Positions 41,479 to 50,357 are shown, numbered from the stretch's first letter. The stretch is 64,000 nucleotides of DNA from Bdellovibrio bacteriovorus (GCF_001592735.1 NZ_LUKE01000006.1:124001-188000), one strand, 5' to 3'. Program-made: numbers and translations. Notes: a model not told the origin generated them from the letters alone.

Positions 41479-42603
41479 GTGAAGATTTCTCCTGAAATTT
41501 TAAACCTTGTGCCCTATAAACCCGGCAAACCCATCTCTGAAACTCAACGTGAATATGGTTTAACGACCGTTTATAAGCTGGCAAGTAACGAAAATCCTTT
41601 AGGTCCTAGCCCGAAAGCCATGGCCGCAGTTCGACACGCGCTTGATCATCAGCATCTTTATCCGGATCCTTCGCATTATGAACTACTCCATACTCTTTCT
41701 AAAGAATGGGGAGTTCCGACTCAGCAATTGGGAATTGGCAATGGCAGTGATGAACTGATTGATCTTCTAACTCGCATTTACTGTGAACCGCATGACGGGG
41801 TTTTGACGTCGGTTGCAGCTTTTAATGCTTATGAGGTCAGCGCACCAGCCAACCGAGCTATTATTCATAAAATCCCGATGAAAGAAGGCTATCGTTTCGA
41901 TTTGCCGGCTATTGCGGATTACTTCATGGCTCATCATGAAAGTAAAAAAATCCGTTTGATCTTCGTGTCTAATCCCAACAATCCAACGGGGACGTACGCT
42001 CCGAAGATGGAATTAGAGGCGTTTTTGGAAAAAGTCGGAAATCGCGATGATGTCATGGTTATTTTCGACGAAGCTTATAATGAATTTGTGCGCGCGACCG
42101 ATTATGCCTCGGCACAAAACTATATTAAGAAATACAAAAACCTGATTGTTTTAAGGACTTTCTCTAAAATCTATGGTTTGGCGGGCTTCCGCATCGGCGC
42201 CATGGTTGCGCCTCCTGAGGTTATCGAGGTCTTTAACCGTGTGCGCAAACCGTTTAATGTCAACGATTTAGCGCAAGTGGCCGCGAATGCAGCTGTGCAG
42301 GATAAAGAATTTATTGAGCGTTCGCAGCAGACTTGTTGGAAAGGGCTTGATTACTTCTATAAGAAGTTAGAAGAATTAGGCCTGCCATACATCCCCTCTC
42401 AGGGTAATTTTGTCATGTTTGACACTCTTCGCGATGCTGCCAAGGTCAATGAGGCCCTTTTGCGTCGCGGGATTATTATGAGACCGCTTTTTAACTACGG
42501 TTTTAAAACGCATTTACGTCTCAGTGTTGGTAAAGAACACGAAAACCAAGCGGCAATTCAAGCTTTGGCCGAAGTGTTAAAAGAAATCCCGACGTTGTCA
42601 TAG
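41479..42603 (+). CDS. hisC: Histidinol-phosphate aminotransferase
   Basis: A fold-type I aminotransferase. The substrate-binding start is LVPYKPGKPISE. The cofactor region includes LASNENPLGPSPKA, SNPNNPTGTY, IFDEAYNEF and the PLP Lys in LRTFSKIYGLAGFRIG. These match HisC, although close relatives act on phenylalanine or other amino acids. It starts with GTG 41479 behind AAAGGA. The 374 residues are standard. It is followed 53 bases later by cmk on the same strand and not by other his genes, so a role outside histidine synthesis is possible. Confidence 0.87.
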   Translation: MKISPEILNLVPYKPGKPISETQREYGLTTVYKLASNENPLGPSPKAMAAVRHALDHQHLYPDPSHYELLHTLSKEWGVPTQQLGIGNGSDELIDLLTRIYCEPHDGVLTSVAAFNAYEVSAPANRAIIHKIPMKEGYRFDLPAIADYFMAHHESKKIRLIFVSNPNNPTGTYAPKMELEAFLEKVGNRDDVMVIFDEAYNEFVRATDYASAQNYIKKYKNLIVLRTFSKIYGLAGFRIGAMVAPPEVIEVFNRVRKPFNVNDLAQVAANAAVQDKEFIERSQQTCWKGLDYFYKKLEELGLPYIPSQGNFVMFDTLRDAAKVNEALLRRGIIMRPLFNYGFKTHLRLSVGKEHENQAAIQALAEVLKEIPTLS

Positions 42604-42656
42604 CGTTAGGAAAGAAAAAGGCTGATCAAAAATAACCAGCCGTCGTACGGAGAAAT

Positions 42657-43310
42657 ATGGGAATGGTAATCACGATCGATGGCCCCGCGGCCTCTGGAAA
42701 ATCATCAGTAAGTAGAGAACTTGCTCGTCGCTTGGGCTGGCAATGGGTTTCTACGGGTGCTTTCTATCGTGGTTTGGCCTATGCGGCCCTGCAAATGGAT
42801 ATCGATCTTGATGACGTGAAGGGTTTAGCAGACCTGACTCACAATCCGGTATGGAGTGTGAAAATGGAGCAAGATCGCACGCGCGTTTACTTCAAAGAAC
42901 AAGACGTCACCGATCAAATTGCTCACGAAGATGTGGGAAATTTCGCTAGCAAAGTCAGTCACTATCCCGATGTTCGTAAAGCCTTGTTAGACGCACAAAG
43001 AAACTGCAGCAACGGTCCGCAAGGACTTGTGGCGGAAGGCCGTGATTGTGGCACCGTGGTCTTCCCGAAAGCAGAAGCCAAAGTTTACCTCACAGCTAAC
43101 AGCGAACACCGTGCCGCACGTCGGGCTGCGGAACTGGGTTTAGATCAAGGGGACATGGTAAAGGCGCAACAGCAACGTGATCTTCAAGACTCTACTCGCA
43201 AAGTAGCACCCATGGCGGTTCCTGAAGACGCTTTAGTGGTCGACACAACAGCTTTGAACTTAGACCAAGTGGTCGATGAAGTTGTTAAATACGTTAAAAA
43301 CAAAATCTAA
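42657..43310 (+). CDS. cmk: Cytidylate kinase
   Basis: The P-loop ITIDGPAASGKSSVSRELA, STGAFYRG, the CMP-binding region and VAEGRDCGTVVFPKAEAKVYLTA identify Cmk, split here into shorter motifs AEGRDCGTVVF and KVYLTAN. It phosphorylates CMP and dCMP. The length of 217 residues is normal. CGGAG precedes ATG 42657, and ATG 42663 is an alternative. In many proteobacteria cmk is directly followed by rpsA. Here about 5 kb of other genes lies in between. Confidence 0.94.
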   Translation: MGMVITIDGPAASGKSSVSRELARRLGWQWVSTGAFYRGLAYAALQMDIDLDDVKGLADLTHNPVWSVKMEQDRTRVYFKEQDVTDQIAHEDVGNFASKVSHYPDVRKALLDAQRNCSNGPQGLVAEGRDCGTVVFPKAEAKVYLTANSEHRAARRAAELGLDQGDMVKAQQQRDLQDSTRKVAPMAVPEDALVVDTTALNLDQVVDEVVKYVKNKI

Positions 43311-43331
43311 AAAATGATGCGACCAAAAAAT

Positions 43332-44012
43332 CTATGAGCCTCGAAGCTCTAAAGAGGGTTGGTCTATGTCTTTTAAGATCTGATCGATCACCCGGCGCTT
43401 TAGAGGGGACGTCGCGGGCGTTTCCCGGTGCAGCTGACGAATTTGCTCTGCCACCTTCTTTTTTGCGTCCCCATGAAAAGTCACAAACGCACTTTTTAAA
43501 AGTAACATCGAAGTCGCGCCTAAGAGTTCATTCTGTGATTTGATGCGATCATTGGTCGGCAAAAAATCACTGCATAAGGAGTCTTTGATCCCTTTGCAAA
43601 AAACAACGTAGTCACTCCATTTACCGGAAGCCAAATCCGCGATCTCGGATTTTTGTAAAAGATTTGATGAAAGAAGCTGTTGGTTGATAATAGCTTCTTT
43701 GACGATTTTATAGCCGCGGTTCACTTTAAAACCCTTGATTTCGGGCGCACCCATCAGGCGTTGTAAACAAGCTCCGGCCACATATTTAGTCAGCAGGTCT
43801 TCAGAATTTGCATAAGCTTCGGTCAGACAATGCAGCGGCGCACGCATTTTTTCGATCAACTCGTCAGCTGAAGAAACCTTTTTGGGCAGGGCTAGTATTT
43901 CATCTTGGAATTTATAGAGCTCGACAGGTTCTTCGACGTGGCAGGATATTTTAGCTTGCGCCACTGAACCGAAAGCCAGAAGAAGACCTAAAAAAGCGAT
44001 CTGTATTTTCAT
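43332..44012 (-). CDS. Secreted hypothetical protein (226 aa)
   Basis: A signal peptide (IQIAFLGLLLAFGSVAQA) precedes a mature, mostly helical protein with about five Cys (SCHVEE, LHCLTEA, ACLQRL, FCKGI, LCSDFL). No recognised family. It follows the DTW gene by 8 bases on the minus strand, behind AGGAGG, so it is co-transcribed with it. This is odd because a periplasmic protein and a tRNA-modifying enzyme share no obvious task. Confidence 0.68.
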   Translation of the reverse strand: MKIQIAFLGLLLAFGSVAQAKISCHVEEPVELYKFQDEILALPKKVSSADELIEKMRAPLHCLTEAYANSEDLLTKYVAGACLQRLMGAPEIKGFKVNRGYKIVKEAIINQQLLSSNLLQKSEIADLASGKWSDYVVFCKGIKDSLCSDFLPTNDRIKSQNELLGATSMLLLKSAFVTFHGDAKKKVAEQIRQLHRETPATSPLKRRVIDQILKDIDQPSLELRGS

Positions 44013-44020
44013 AAAACCTC

Positions 44021-44746
44021 CTAGGCCCTAAAAGTCGGGCGACGATAGCGTTGGGGGTTGTTGGCCTCATCGGCTTTGCGGATAAAACTTAATTGTAATT
44101 CTACCATCGAATCAAAAACAGTTAATAGGCGATCATGGGCGCGTGATTCTACCGCAAACCCTTGGCTTTCACCCACAAGCTCGATGGTGTGGTGGATCGC
44201 TTCCAAAGTGGAATAGCAGGCCGCATGGGGCTGCTTTCGCACGCGAAAGTTAGAGGGCTTTTCAGGGTTAAAACAAATGCGCGGCAGCTCGGTTAGGTTT
44301 TTACTTTGTCGCATCATCTTTTTAGCCGTCAGCCATGTGCCATCAATCACAAAGATGGTTAACTTTTTAGTTGGATCAAAAAGCTGCGCGCGGGATTCTG
44401 GCGTCATTTCGGTCAGGTTTTTCGAGTTTCGTCCGGGATATAAAATCACGCACTGGCGATTTTTATCATTCAGGATCTGATTCACTTGTTCGTCTTCGCT
44501 ATAGTCTTGGCCACGAATTAAAAATGAATTTTCCATACATAAAAAGGACATGCGGCCGGTGGCAATACGGCGGCGCACTTCAATCGGGTGAATCAGGATG
44601 ACAAAATCAATCTGGGGGTCAAAGCGCTGGATGCGGTGGCAGTAACAAGAAAATCGAGGCTGAATGCAAGCGGTGCAAAGTTCGCGATAGACGGGCGCGG
44701 ATTCGGAGTGTTTCTTTCTTTGCTCTAAATATTCTTGCACGTTCAA
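44021..44746 (-). CDS. DTW-domain tRNA-uridine aminocarboxypropyltransferase (TapT-like)
   Basis: The zinc-binding start LCTACIQPRFSCYCHRIQ is followed by the DTW-type motif FVIDGTWLTAKKMM and the downstream FRVRKQPHAACYSTLEAI. This family (TapT/YfiP) installs acp3U in the variable loop or D-arm of tRNAs using SAM. The length of 241 residues is normal. It is divergent from the S4-like gene, leaving a 173-base intergenic region. Confidence 0.88.
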   Translation of the reverse strand: MNVQEYLEQRKKHSESAPVYRELCTACIQPRFSCYCHRIQRFDPQIDFVILIHPIEVRRRIATGRMSFLCMENSFLIRGQDYSEDEQVNQILNDKNRQCVILYPGRNSKNLTEMTPESRAQLFDPTKKLTIFVIDGTWLTAKKMMRQSKNLTELPRICFNPEKPSNFRVRKQPHAACYSTLEAIHHTIELVGESQGFAVESRAHDRLLTVFDSMVELQLSFIRKADEANNPQRYRRPTFRA

Positions 44747-44919
44747 AGGCGACCTCGTTGGCTGTAGAGCCTTTAGGGTCTCACAAGTGCGATTAGAGGG
44801 GAATTCCTGCCTTTAAAAAGGTCTAGGTGTCTTTTTTATCGGGCGCTTTTTGTCGGTTGCCTTTGGGGTGTAGAGTCTATAAAAAGGGCGTTCCCGTTTT
44901 TAAAGAAAGAAGAGCTTAA

Positions 44920-45186
44920 ATGGAAGACTTTATCCCCCCAAAACCACCCAAATCATTCCGCATCGTTTTGGACTTACTTCGTTCTGAAAAACGCTTGGAC
45001 ACGGTTCTTTTAGAAGCTATCAAGGCACAAAATGAAGATTTGAATTTGCGTGAGATCTCTCGCACGAAATACAAAGAACTTTTTAAAGAAGGCAAAATTC
45101 AAATCAAAGGTCAAAACGCAACACCCTCGTCTTCTGTGGCTAAAGGTATCACTTACGTAGATATCTTCGGTTATAAAAACAAATAG
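44920..45186 (+). CDS. Small S4-like RNA-binding protein
   Basis: The 88 residues fit the S4 domain pattern: RLDTVLLEAI, then ISRTKYKELFKEGKIQIKG with the SR and EGKI-I motifs, then SSSVAKGITYVDI. The S4 domain binds structured RNA and occurs in ribosomal protein S4, RluD-type synthases and ribosome-rescue factors such as RqcP. A basic C-terminus ends GYKNK. It is followed 8 bases later by the DUF938 methyltransferase. A stand-alone S4 protein could act on rRNA or stalled ribosomes, which is an inference. Confidence 0.66.
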   Translation: MEDFIPPKPPKSFRIVLDLLRSEKRLDTVLLEAIKAQNEDLNLREISRTKYKELFKEGKIQIKGQNATPSSSVAKGITYVDIFGYKNK

Positions 45187-45194
45187 TCATCGAC

Positions 45195-45809
45195 ATGGAT
45201 TTACCTGTTTCTGAAGCTGCCGAAAGAAATAAAGAGCCGATTTTAAAAGTTTTAAAACAAGTGATTCGTGCTAGCGATCGCCGTCTTTTGGAGATCGGCG
45301 CGGGAACGGGGCAACATGCGGTATTCTTTGCTCCGCAATTTCCTCAATTAGAATGGACGGCCACTGAAACCGCGGCTCCGTTGCCTTTATTAAATCGTCG
45401 TATTCAGGAAAGTCAGGTTCCGAATCTGACACCACCTCGCAAGCTGACGGTGGGCGAAGACAGTATTCCCAATCGCACGTATGACGTCGTTTTTACCGCG
45501 AACACCTTTCATATTATGTCGTGGAAAGAGTGTAAGACCCTGATCAAAGAGCTGAGTGGGGCGTTGCAAGAGGGCGGCCGGGTTGTGATCTATGGGCCTT
45601 TTAACTATGGTGGCACTTACACATCGGACAGCAATGCGGAATTTGATGAATATATCAAAGAAAAGTTCCCAGGCGGTGGCCTTCGCGCTTTTGAAGATGT
45701 CAGCAATGCCATGGCCAAGCATGGTTTTGAGTTGGTGCGAGATTTTGAAATGCCTGCGAACAATCGCACTCTTGTTTTCCGTCGCTTAAAATATATCGGG
45801 AAGAAATAG
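45195..45809 (+). CDS. DUF938-family SAM methyltransferase
   Basis: The N-terminal SEAAERNKEPILKVL and motif I LLEIGAGTGQHAVFFAPQF are typical of DUF938 proteins. Motif II (WTATETAAPLPLL) and the post-motif VVFTANTFHIMSW support a Rossmann SAM methyltransferase. The family's substrate is unknown. At 204 residues the length is normal. It is likely co-transcribed with the S4-like gene. Confidence 0.85.
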   Translation: MDLPVSEAAERNKEPILKVLKQVIRASDRRLLEIGAGTGQHAVFFAPQFPQLEWTATETAAPLPLLNRRIQESQVPNLTPPRKLTVGEDSIPNRTYDVVFTANTFHIMSWKECKTLIKELSGALQEGGRVVIYGPFNYGGTYTSDSNAEFDEYIKEKFPGGGLRAFEDVSNAMAKHGFELVRDFEMPANNRTLVFRRLKYIGKK

Positions 45810-45820
45810 CCAAAAAGGTT

Positions 45821-45850
45821 TTGACGCTGAACTCGTTGCCTTTCTACACT
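45821..45850 (+). promoter_or_regulatory. Candidate promoter for the secreted protein at 45877
   Basis: TTGACG (45821-45826), an 18-base spacer and TACACT (45845-45850), 26 bases before GTG 45877. Confidence 0.6.
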
Positions 45851-45876
45851 TTAATGGCAGGGCAGAGGGGGCTTTT

Positions 45877-46350
45877 GTGAAGTGGATCGTTTTGGCAGTT
45901 TCCGTTCTTTTTTCTATTCCATCTTGGGCGTCAATTTATTTGGTGGCACCAAGAACCGTCGTCGTACAAAATCAAGCAGGTGTGAGCTGTTTCGCTGAAA
46001 AAAACGCGGCCGCCGCAGATCTTGCGGCCCCGCACTTTCGTATTCCGGTGACTTTGGCAAATCCGCAGCGCGCCAGCTTTACGCCGACATCCTTTCGCAT
46101 TTTTGTTTTTAACAAAGGCCAAATTCATACCTGTGAATTCAGCGGTGAAGTGATGCATGCTTCGGGAATGGGGTTGCCCATTCCGTATGGCTATCAAATG
46201 ACCAGCTCTTGTGATTTGGGATGTGGGGGGATCGACGTTCCTGCGGGTAAAAAACTAACCGCGACTTTAGAGGTTATTGGTGAATGGGTTTTTGCCGACG
46301 GGACAAAAAAAGCCGGTTTTCAAGAAACCAGCTTTGAAGTGACCAACTAA
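45877..46350 (+). CDS. Secreted hypothetical protein (157 aa)
   Basis: It begins at GTG 45877 behind GAGGGGG. A signal peptide (WIVLAVSVLFSIPSWAS) leads a mature protein of about 140 residues with a beta-sandwich look: IYLVAPRTVVVQNQAG, FRIFVFNKGQIHTCEF, KKLTATLEVIGEWVF. Four Cys (SCFAE, TCEF, SSCDLGC) probably form disulphides. No family is recognised. It converges with the TIGR02285-like pair, with stops overlapping by 3 bases. Confidence 0.65.
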   Translation: MKWIVLAVSVLFSIPSWASIYLVAPRTVVVQNQAGVSCFAEKNAAAADLAAPHFRIPVTLANPQRASFTPTSFRIFVFNKGQIHTCEFSGEVMHASGMGLPIPYGYQMTSSCDLGCGGIDVPAGKKLTATLEVIGEWVFADGTKKAGFQETSFEVTN

Positions 46351-47255
46351 AAATCTTCGGTGATTGTGGGCGGACGAGTTTCGTAAATCTTTTGATACTC
46401 TTTGCGGCGTTCTGGCGGCAAATGAGCCATCAAATATTCGTGAGAGAGTTCTTTGAAATTCTTCTCGCGAATCAGTTTAGAGATCTCCTTCACCGCGCGT
46501 TTCCCCCAGGGAGTTCTTTCGCAGGAGGCGCGCAAAGCGGTGAATTCGGGTGCTTCTTTGATACGAAAAAACTGCATTTTTTCACCCGGATGATTTTTTT
46601 CAAACTCCGCCATTTCCAGGTACACGCCTAAGACACCGTCGATGCGTTTTGCTTGTAACATCGAAAAAAGTTTGTCGATGGATCCATCACCATGAAAGCC
46701 ATAAGATTTCGTACTTTTTTCCAAAAGCGGCGTCAGCGCTTGCGGATAATAACGACCGTTCACAAAGCCCAAGCGAAACTGTTTTTTCTCGAGTGTTTGT
46801 TCCATGATGATTTCGTTGGGGACGGCGTTCACGGATACATATTTGCTTGGCGCTAAAGATTGCAGCGTGATCAAACCAAAGGGCAGACCTGCAGTGATCT
46901 CTTCTCCGAAATAAAGAAAATTGCGGCGTTCTTTATTTTCCGCCAATACGAGGGAGCAGATCTGCTTATTTTCTCTGATTACTTTCATCGCTCGCAAAAG
47001 GGGAATGCGCACGAAGCGATGATCGTAGCCCGGCATGGATGAAGCCAAGACTTTATAAAGTCCGCCCAGGGGGCCATGCAGGTTTTCAGAATTTAGAATT
47101 GCGTCATTGCTTGAAGTGTAAATAAATGGCGGCAGCTCATGAATCATCCACTGAATTGTTTTCTTGTTGGCAGGATTTAGGCTCAAAGTTCCATCGGGGG
47201 CGGCGATAGACGTGACTCCGAGGAAGCATAAAAACACGAAGGCTAAGAATTTCAT
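46347..47255 (-). CDS. Periplasmic SBP_bac_3/TIGR02285-like protein (paralogue 2)
   Basis: A signal peptide (FLAFVFLCFLGVTSIAA) precedes a domain like extracellular solute-binding protein family 3, of the TIGR02285 subgroup common in Bdellovibrio. The features are IQWMIHELPPFIYT, GPLGGLYKVLASSM and IDGVLGVYLEMAEF. It is closely related to the protein just upstream, which it overlaps by 4 bases. It has no adjoining ABC permease, so it may sense or trap a ligand and not serve transport. Confidence 0.8.
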   Translation of the reverse strand: MKFLAFVFLCFLGVTSIAAPDGTLSLNPANKKTIQWMIHELPPFIYTSSNDAILNSENLHGPLGGLYKVLASSMPGYDHRFVRIPLLRAMKVIRENKQICSLVLAENKERRNFLYFGEEITAGLPFGLITLQSLAPSKYVSVNAVPNEIIMEQTLEKKQFRLGFVNGRYYPQALTPLLEKSTKSYGFHGDGSIDKLFSMLQAKRIDGVLGVYLEMAEFEKNHPGEKMQFFRIKEAPEFTALRASCERTPWGKRAVKEISKLIREKNFKELSHEYLMAHLPPERRKEYQKIYETRPPTITEDF

Positions 47256-48223
47256 TTTTTCTCCGTATTAAACTCGGGGCGGCTGTCGTATATTTTTTGA
47301 TATTCTTTGCGCCGATCGCTAGGCAAGGTTGATAAAAGATATTGATGAGCAATGTCTTTAAAGTTTTTATCTTTAACGACTTTTGAAACAGCTTTCAAAG
47401 TTTTCTCGCCCCACGCGGTTTTTTCACAGGAGGCGCGGATAGTCGTAAATTCAGGCGCCTCTTTGACGCGGAAGAATTGCATTTCCGGCGTATGGGGGTG
47501 TTTTTGTTCATAATCGGTCATCTCAAAATAAAAACCCAACACTCCGTCCAAACGGCCTTTACCCAGCATGGATAATAGGTTGGCGACCGAGCCATCGCTG
47601 ACAAAATTAAAAGATTTTTTATTCCCTTTTAAGACCGTTTCAAGTTCGGGACTGTAAAAGCGTCCCTTGACGACACCCAGTTGAAAGGGACCCGCATCCA
47701 GGGTTTTTTTTGCTGAAACCTGGGCATGGTCTAAAACGAACTTGGTATCGGGAGTAGATTTCAATGCTATGAGGCCGGGGGGGAGGGTGATGGCCACCTC
47801 TTCGCCGAAAGTCAGAAAATGGCGACGGGCTTCATTTTCTTGAAGAAGCAGGGTGCAAAATTGCTTTTTTTCCCGAAGTAGTTTTTCGGCGCGGACAAAA
47901 GGAATGCGCAAAAAGCGATGGTGGTACTGGGGGAGGGCCTGGCTCAGGCTTTTATACATGCCAGCAATGGGGCCTGCGGCTTTTTCTAAGTTCACCAACA
48001 AATCATCGGAATTTAGCACGATGGCTGGCGGCATATCGTGGATCAGCCATTGGATTGTCTTTTCATCAGGGGGATTAAGAGTTTGCGGCGCCGCGAAACT
48101 CGGGCCAGAAACGAATATAAGCGCTATTAATAAAGAAACTGCCGTCATAGAAGTCCAAAATAAGAGGGTTCTTATGACTTGATCTAAATGACGGCGGGTA
48201 AATGTGTAAAGGATTAGACGCAA
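47252..48223 (-). CDS. Periplasmic SBP_bac_3/TIGR02285-like protein (paralogue 1)
   Basis: It shares the framework of the next gene: IQWLIHDMPPAIV, GPIAGMYKSLSQAL, RLDGVLGFYFEM, EAPEFTTIRASCE, and the same C-terminal PSDRRKEYQKIYDSRPE. A long N-terminus with a hydrophobic stretch (MTAVSLLIALIFVSGPSFA) acts as a signal. The true start may be internal to 48223. It forms a two-gene operon with its paralogue (ATGA overlap), which points to a recent tandem duplication with moderate divergence. Confidence 0.78.
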   Translation of the reverse strand: MRLILYTFTRRHLDQVIRTLLFWTSMTAVSLLIALIFVSGPSFAAPQTLNPPDEKTIQWLIHDMPPAIVLNSDDLLVNLEKAAGPIAGMYKSLSQALPQYHHRFLRIPFVRAEKLLREKKQFCTLLLQENEARRHFLTFGEEVAITLPPGLIALKSTPDTKFVLDHAQVSAKKTLDAGPFQLGVVKGRFYSPELETVLKGNKKSFNFVSDGSVANLLSMLGKGRLDGVLGFYFEMTDYEQKHPHTPEMQFFRVKEAPEFTTIRASCEKTAWGEKTLKAVSKVVKDKNFKDIAHQYLLSTLPSDRRKEYQKIYDSRPEFNTEKK

Positions 48224-48295
48224 CCTAACAAACTTGTCATGCCGACGGGGCTTAAAGGTCCAGCTGGGGGCGTTGGTCTATACGCGTAAAAACCT

Positions 48296-48324
48296 TTGAC
48301 TCCCTCTCAGGAGGTGGCTAAACC
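48296..48324 (+). promoter_or_regulatory. Candidate promoter for rpsA
   Basis: TTGACT (48296-48301), a 17-base spacer and TAAACC (48319-48324). This predicts a 5' leader of about 70 bases that contains the inverted repeat TTCACTT-A-AAGTGAA (48330-48344) and an AGGAGG ribosome site (48382-48387). Confidence 0.52.
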
Positions 48325-48402
48325 AGTCTTTCACTTAAAGTGAAGAAAGGTACGGGGAGAGCACAAAGAGGTTCTCTTACGTAGGAGGTTATTAATAACA
48401 AT

Positions 48403-50202
48403 ATGACTAAACAATTAAACAAGGCCGAGCTTGAGAAACAGAAAGTTCTAGCTTTCTTGGATGCAGAAGATTCTAAAATCCCTGCTAATCCTGGCATCTT
48501 GAATGCTAAATCTGGAAAAGGTGAATTCGAAGACCTTTTCAATGCTTCCATGAAAGAGCAAGACTTCAAAGTCGGCGACGTTGTTACTGGTACAGTAGTA
48601 GAAGTTCAATCTGACTATGTCCTAGTAGACATCAACTACAAATCTGAAGGCCTTATCGCTATCAATGAATTCCGTATCGTAGACGGCGTTCGTGAAGTGA
48701 AAGCTGGAGACAAAGTAGAAGTTTTGATCGATCGTATTGAAAATGAGAACGGCATGATCGTTCTTTCTAAAGATAAAGCAGACATGCTACGTGCATGGAC
48801 TGACATCTCTAAAGCAGCAGAAAACGAAGAAGTTATCGAAGGTACTGTTGTTGCTAAAGTTAAAGGTGGCTTGAGCGTTGATATCGGCGTTAAAGCATTC
48901 TTACCTGGATCTCAAATCGATCTACGTCCGGTTCGCAACATGGACGTTTACTTGGGCAAGAAATTCAAATTCAAAGTTATCAAGTTCAACAAAAAGCGTG
49001 GCAACATCGTTCTTTCTCGCCGTGCGCTTCTTGAAGAAGAGCGTGATTCTTTACGTTCACAAACTTTGGACACTATGGCTGAAGGTTCCATCGTTACGGG
49101 TGTTGTTAAAAACATCACGGACTACGGAGCATTCATTGACCTTGGTGGTATGGACGGATTGTTACACATCACAGATATGTCTTGGGGCCGCGTAAAACAT
49201 CCTTCAGAAATGTTGAATGTGGGCGACGAAATCCAAGTTAAAGTTCTTAAATACGACAAAGAAAAAGAACGCGTTTCTTTGGGTATGAAACAATTGACTA
49301 CGGATCCTTGGGAAGCTGTTAAAGCGACTTACCCTCCAGGAACTAAACTTAAAGGAAAAGTCGTCTCTCTTGCTGAGTACGGCGCATTCGTTGAGCTTGG
49401 TGAAGGTATTGAAGGTTTGATCCACGTTTCTGAAATGTCTTGGACTAAACGTGTAAAACACCCTTCTCAAATCGTCACTGTAGATCAAGAAGTAGAAGTT
49501 GTAGTTCTAGAAGTAGACACTGAAAACCGCCGCATCAGCTTGGGTATGAAACAGCTTCAAGCAAATCCATGGGTTGAGTTGAAAGAGTCTTACGCTCCAG
49601 GAACTATCATTGAAGGCGAAGTGAAATCTGTTACAGATTTCGGTATCTTCATCGGTATCGAAGAAGGCATCGACGGCCTTGTTCACATCTCTGACTTCTC
49701 TTGGACTAAACGTGTAAATCACCCAAGCGAAATGTTCACTAAAGGAACAAAAGTTCGCGCGGTTGTTTTGGGCGTAGACATTGAAAATGAACGCTTCTCT
49801 TTGGGTATCAAACAACTTGAGTCTGACCCTTGGTCAAACATCGAGAACAAATACGCTATCGGTACACAACACGATGTTAAAGTAACTAAAACAGCTGATT
49901 TTGGTGCTTTCGTTGAGCTTGAGTCTGATATCGAAGGTTTGATCCATATCTCTGAACTGACTACTGACAAAATCGGCGCCGTAGAGGAATTCATTAAGCC
50001 AGGTCAATCGATCAAAGCTGAAGTGATCTCTATCGACAAAGACGCTCGTAAAATCGGCTTGTCTGCTAAACTTGTGAAACTTCGCGAGTCAAAAGCGGAC
50101 GTTGATGATTACGTTAAAAAAGCGACAGCAACTTCTAAGTCTACTTTCGGTGACTTGTTTGCTGACCAGCTTAAAAACGTAAAAACGGACGGTAAGCAGT
50201 AA
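48403..50202 (+). CDS. rpsA: 30S ribosomal protein S1
   Basis: Six S1/OB repeats can be counted. They begin near DVVTGTVVEV, EEVIEGTVVAK, GSIVTGVVKNITDYGAF, TKLKGKVVSLAEYGAF, TIIEGEVKSVTDFGIF and TQHDVKVTKTADFGAF. The last four carry the FxxFGxF-type and GLIHxS motifs strongly, as in S1, which unfolds and positions mRNA on the 30S subunit. At 599 residues it is close to the usual 550-580. The start is fixed by an AGGAGG ribosome site. Its leader carries a palindrome that may allow self-control. A good terminator follows at 50287. Confidence 0.96.
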   Translation: MTKQLNKAELEKQKVLAFLDAEDSKIPANPGILNAKSGKGEFEDLFNASMKEQDFKVGDVVTGTVVEVQSDYVLVDINYKSEGLIAINEFRIVDGVREVKAGDKVEVLIDRIENENGMIVLSKDKADMLRAWTDISKAAENEEVIEGTVVAKVKGGLSVDIGVKAFLPGSQIDLRPVRNMDVYLGKKFKFKVIKFNKKRGNIVLSRRALLEEERDSLRSQTLDTMAEGSIVTGVVKNITDYGAFIDLGGMDGLLHITDMSWGRVKHPSEMLNVGDEIQVKVLKYDKEKERVSLGMKQLTTDPWEAVKATYPPGTKLKGKVVSLAEYGAFVELGEGIEGLIHVSEMSWTKRVKHPSQIVTVDQEVEVVVLEVDTENRRISLGMKQLQANPWVELKESYAPGTIIEGEVKSVTDFGIFIGIEEGIDGLVHISDFSWTKRVNHPSEMFTKGTKVRAVVLGVDIENERFSLGIKQLESDPWSNIENKYAIGTQHDVKVTKTADFGAFVELESDIEGLIHISELTTDKIGAVEEFIKPGQSIKAEVISIDKDARKIGLSAKLVKLRESKADVDDYVKKATATSKSTFGDLFADQLKNVKTDGKQ

Positions 50203-50207
50203 TCTGC

Positions 50208-50270
50208 TTGTCCGCCGAAGCCTCTCCGCGATGTTGTGCGCAGCGCAACTAGCGGAAGCGAAGGTGGAAA
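50208..50270. repeat. Palindromic repeat element, long form
   Basis: Ends TGTCCGCCGAAGCCT (50209-50223) and GCGAAGGTGGAAA (50258-50270) match the short copy at 51411. Between them, TCCGC/GCGGA and GTTGTGC/GCGCAAC make an inner stem-loop. The two copies share the outer ends and differ by this insert. Confidence 0.75.
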
Positions 50271-50286
50271 TTGACTGCAAAGTCAT

Positions 50287-50320
50287 AAAAGGGGACCCTA
50301 GATGGGTCCCTTTTTTTATT
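50287..50320 (+). terminator. Rho-independent terminator after rpsA
   Basis: GGGACCC (50292-50298) pairs with GGGTCCC (50304-50310), flanked by A and T runs (T7 at 50311-50317). Confidence 0.85.
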
Positions 50321-50357
50321 TGTAGCACCTAGAACGGTGCTCTCTTTGGAGTCTTGC

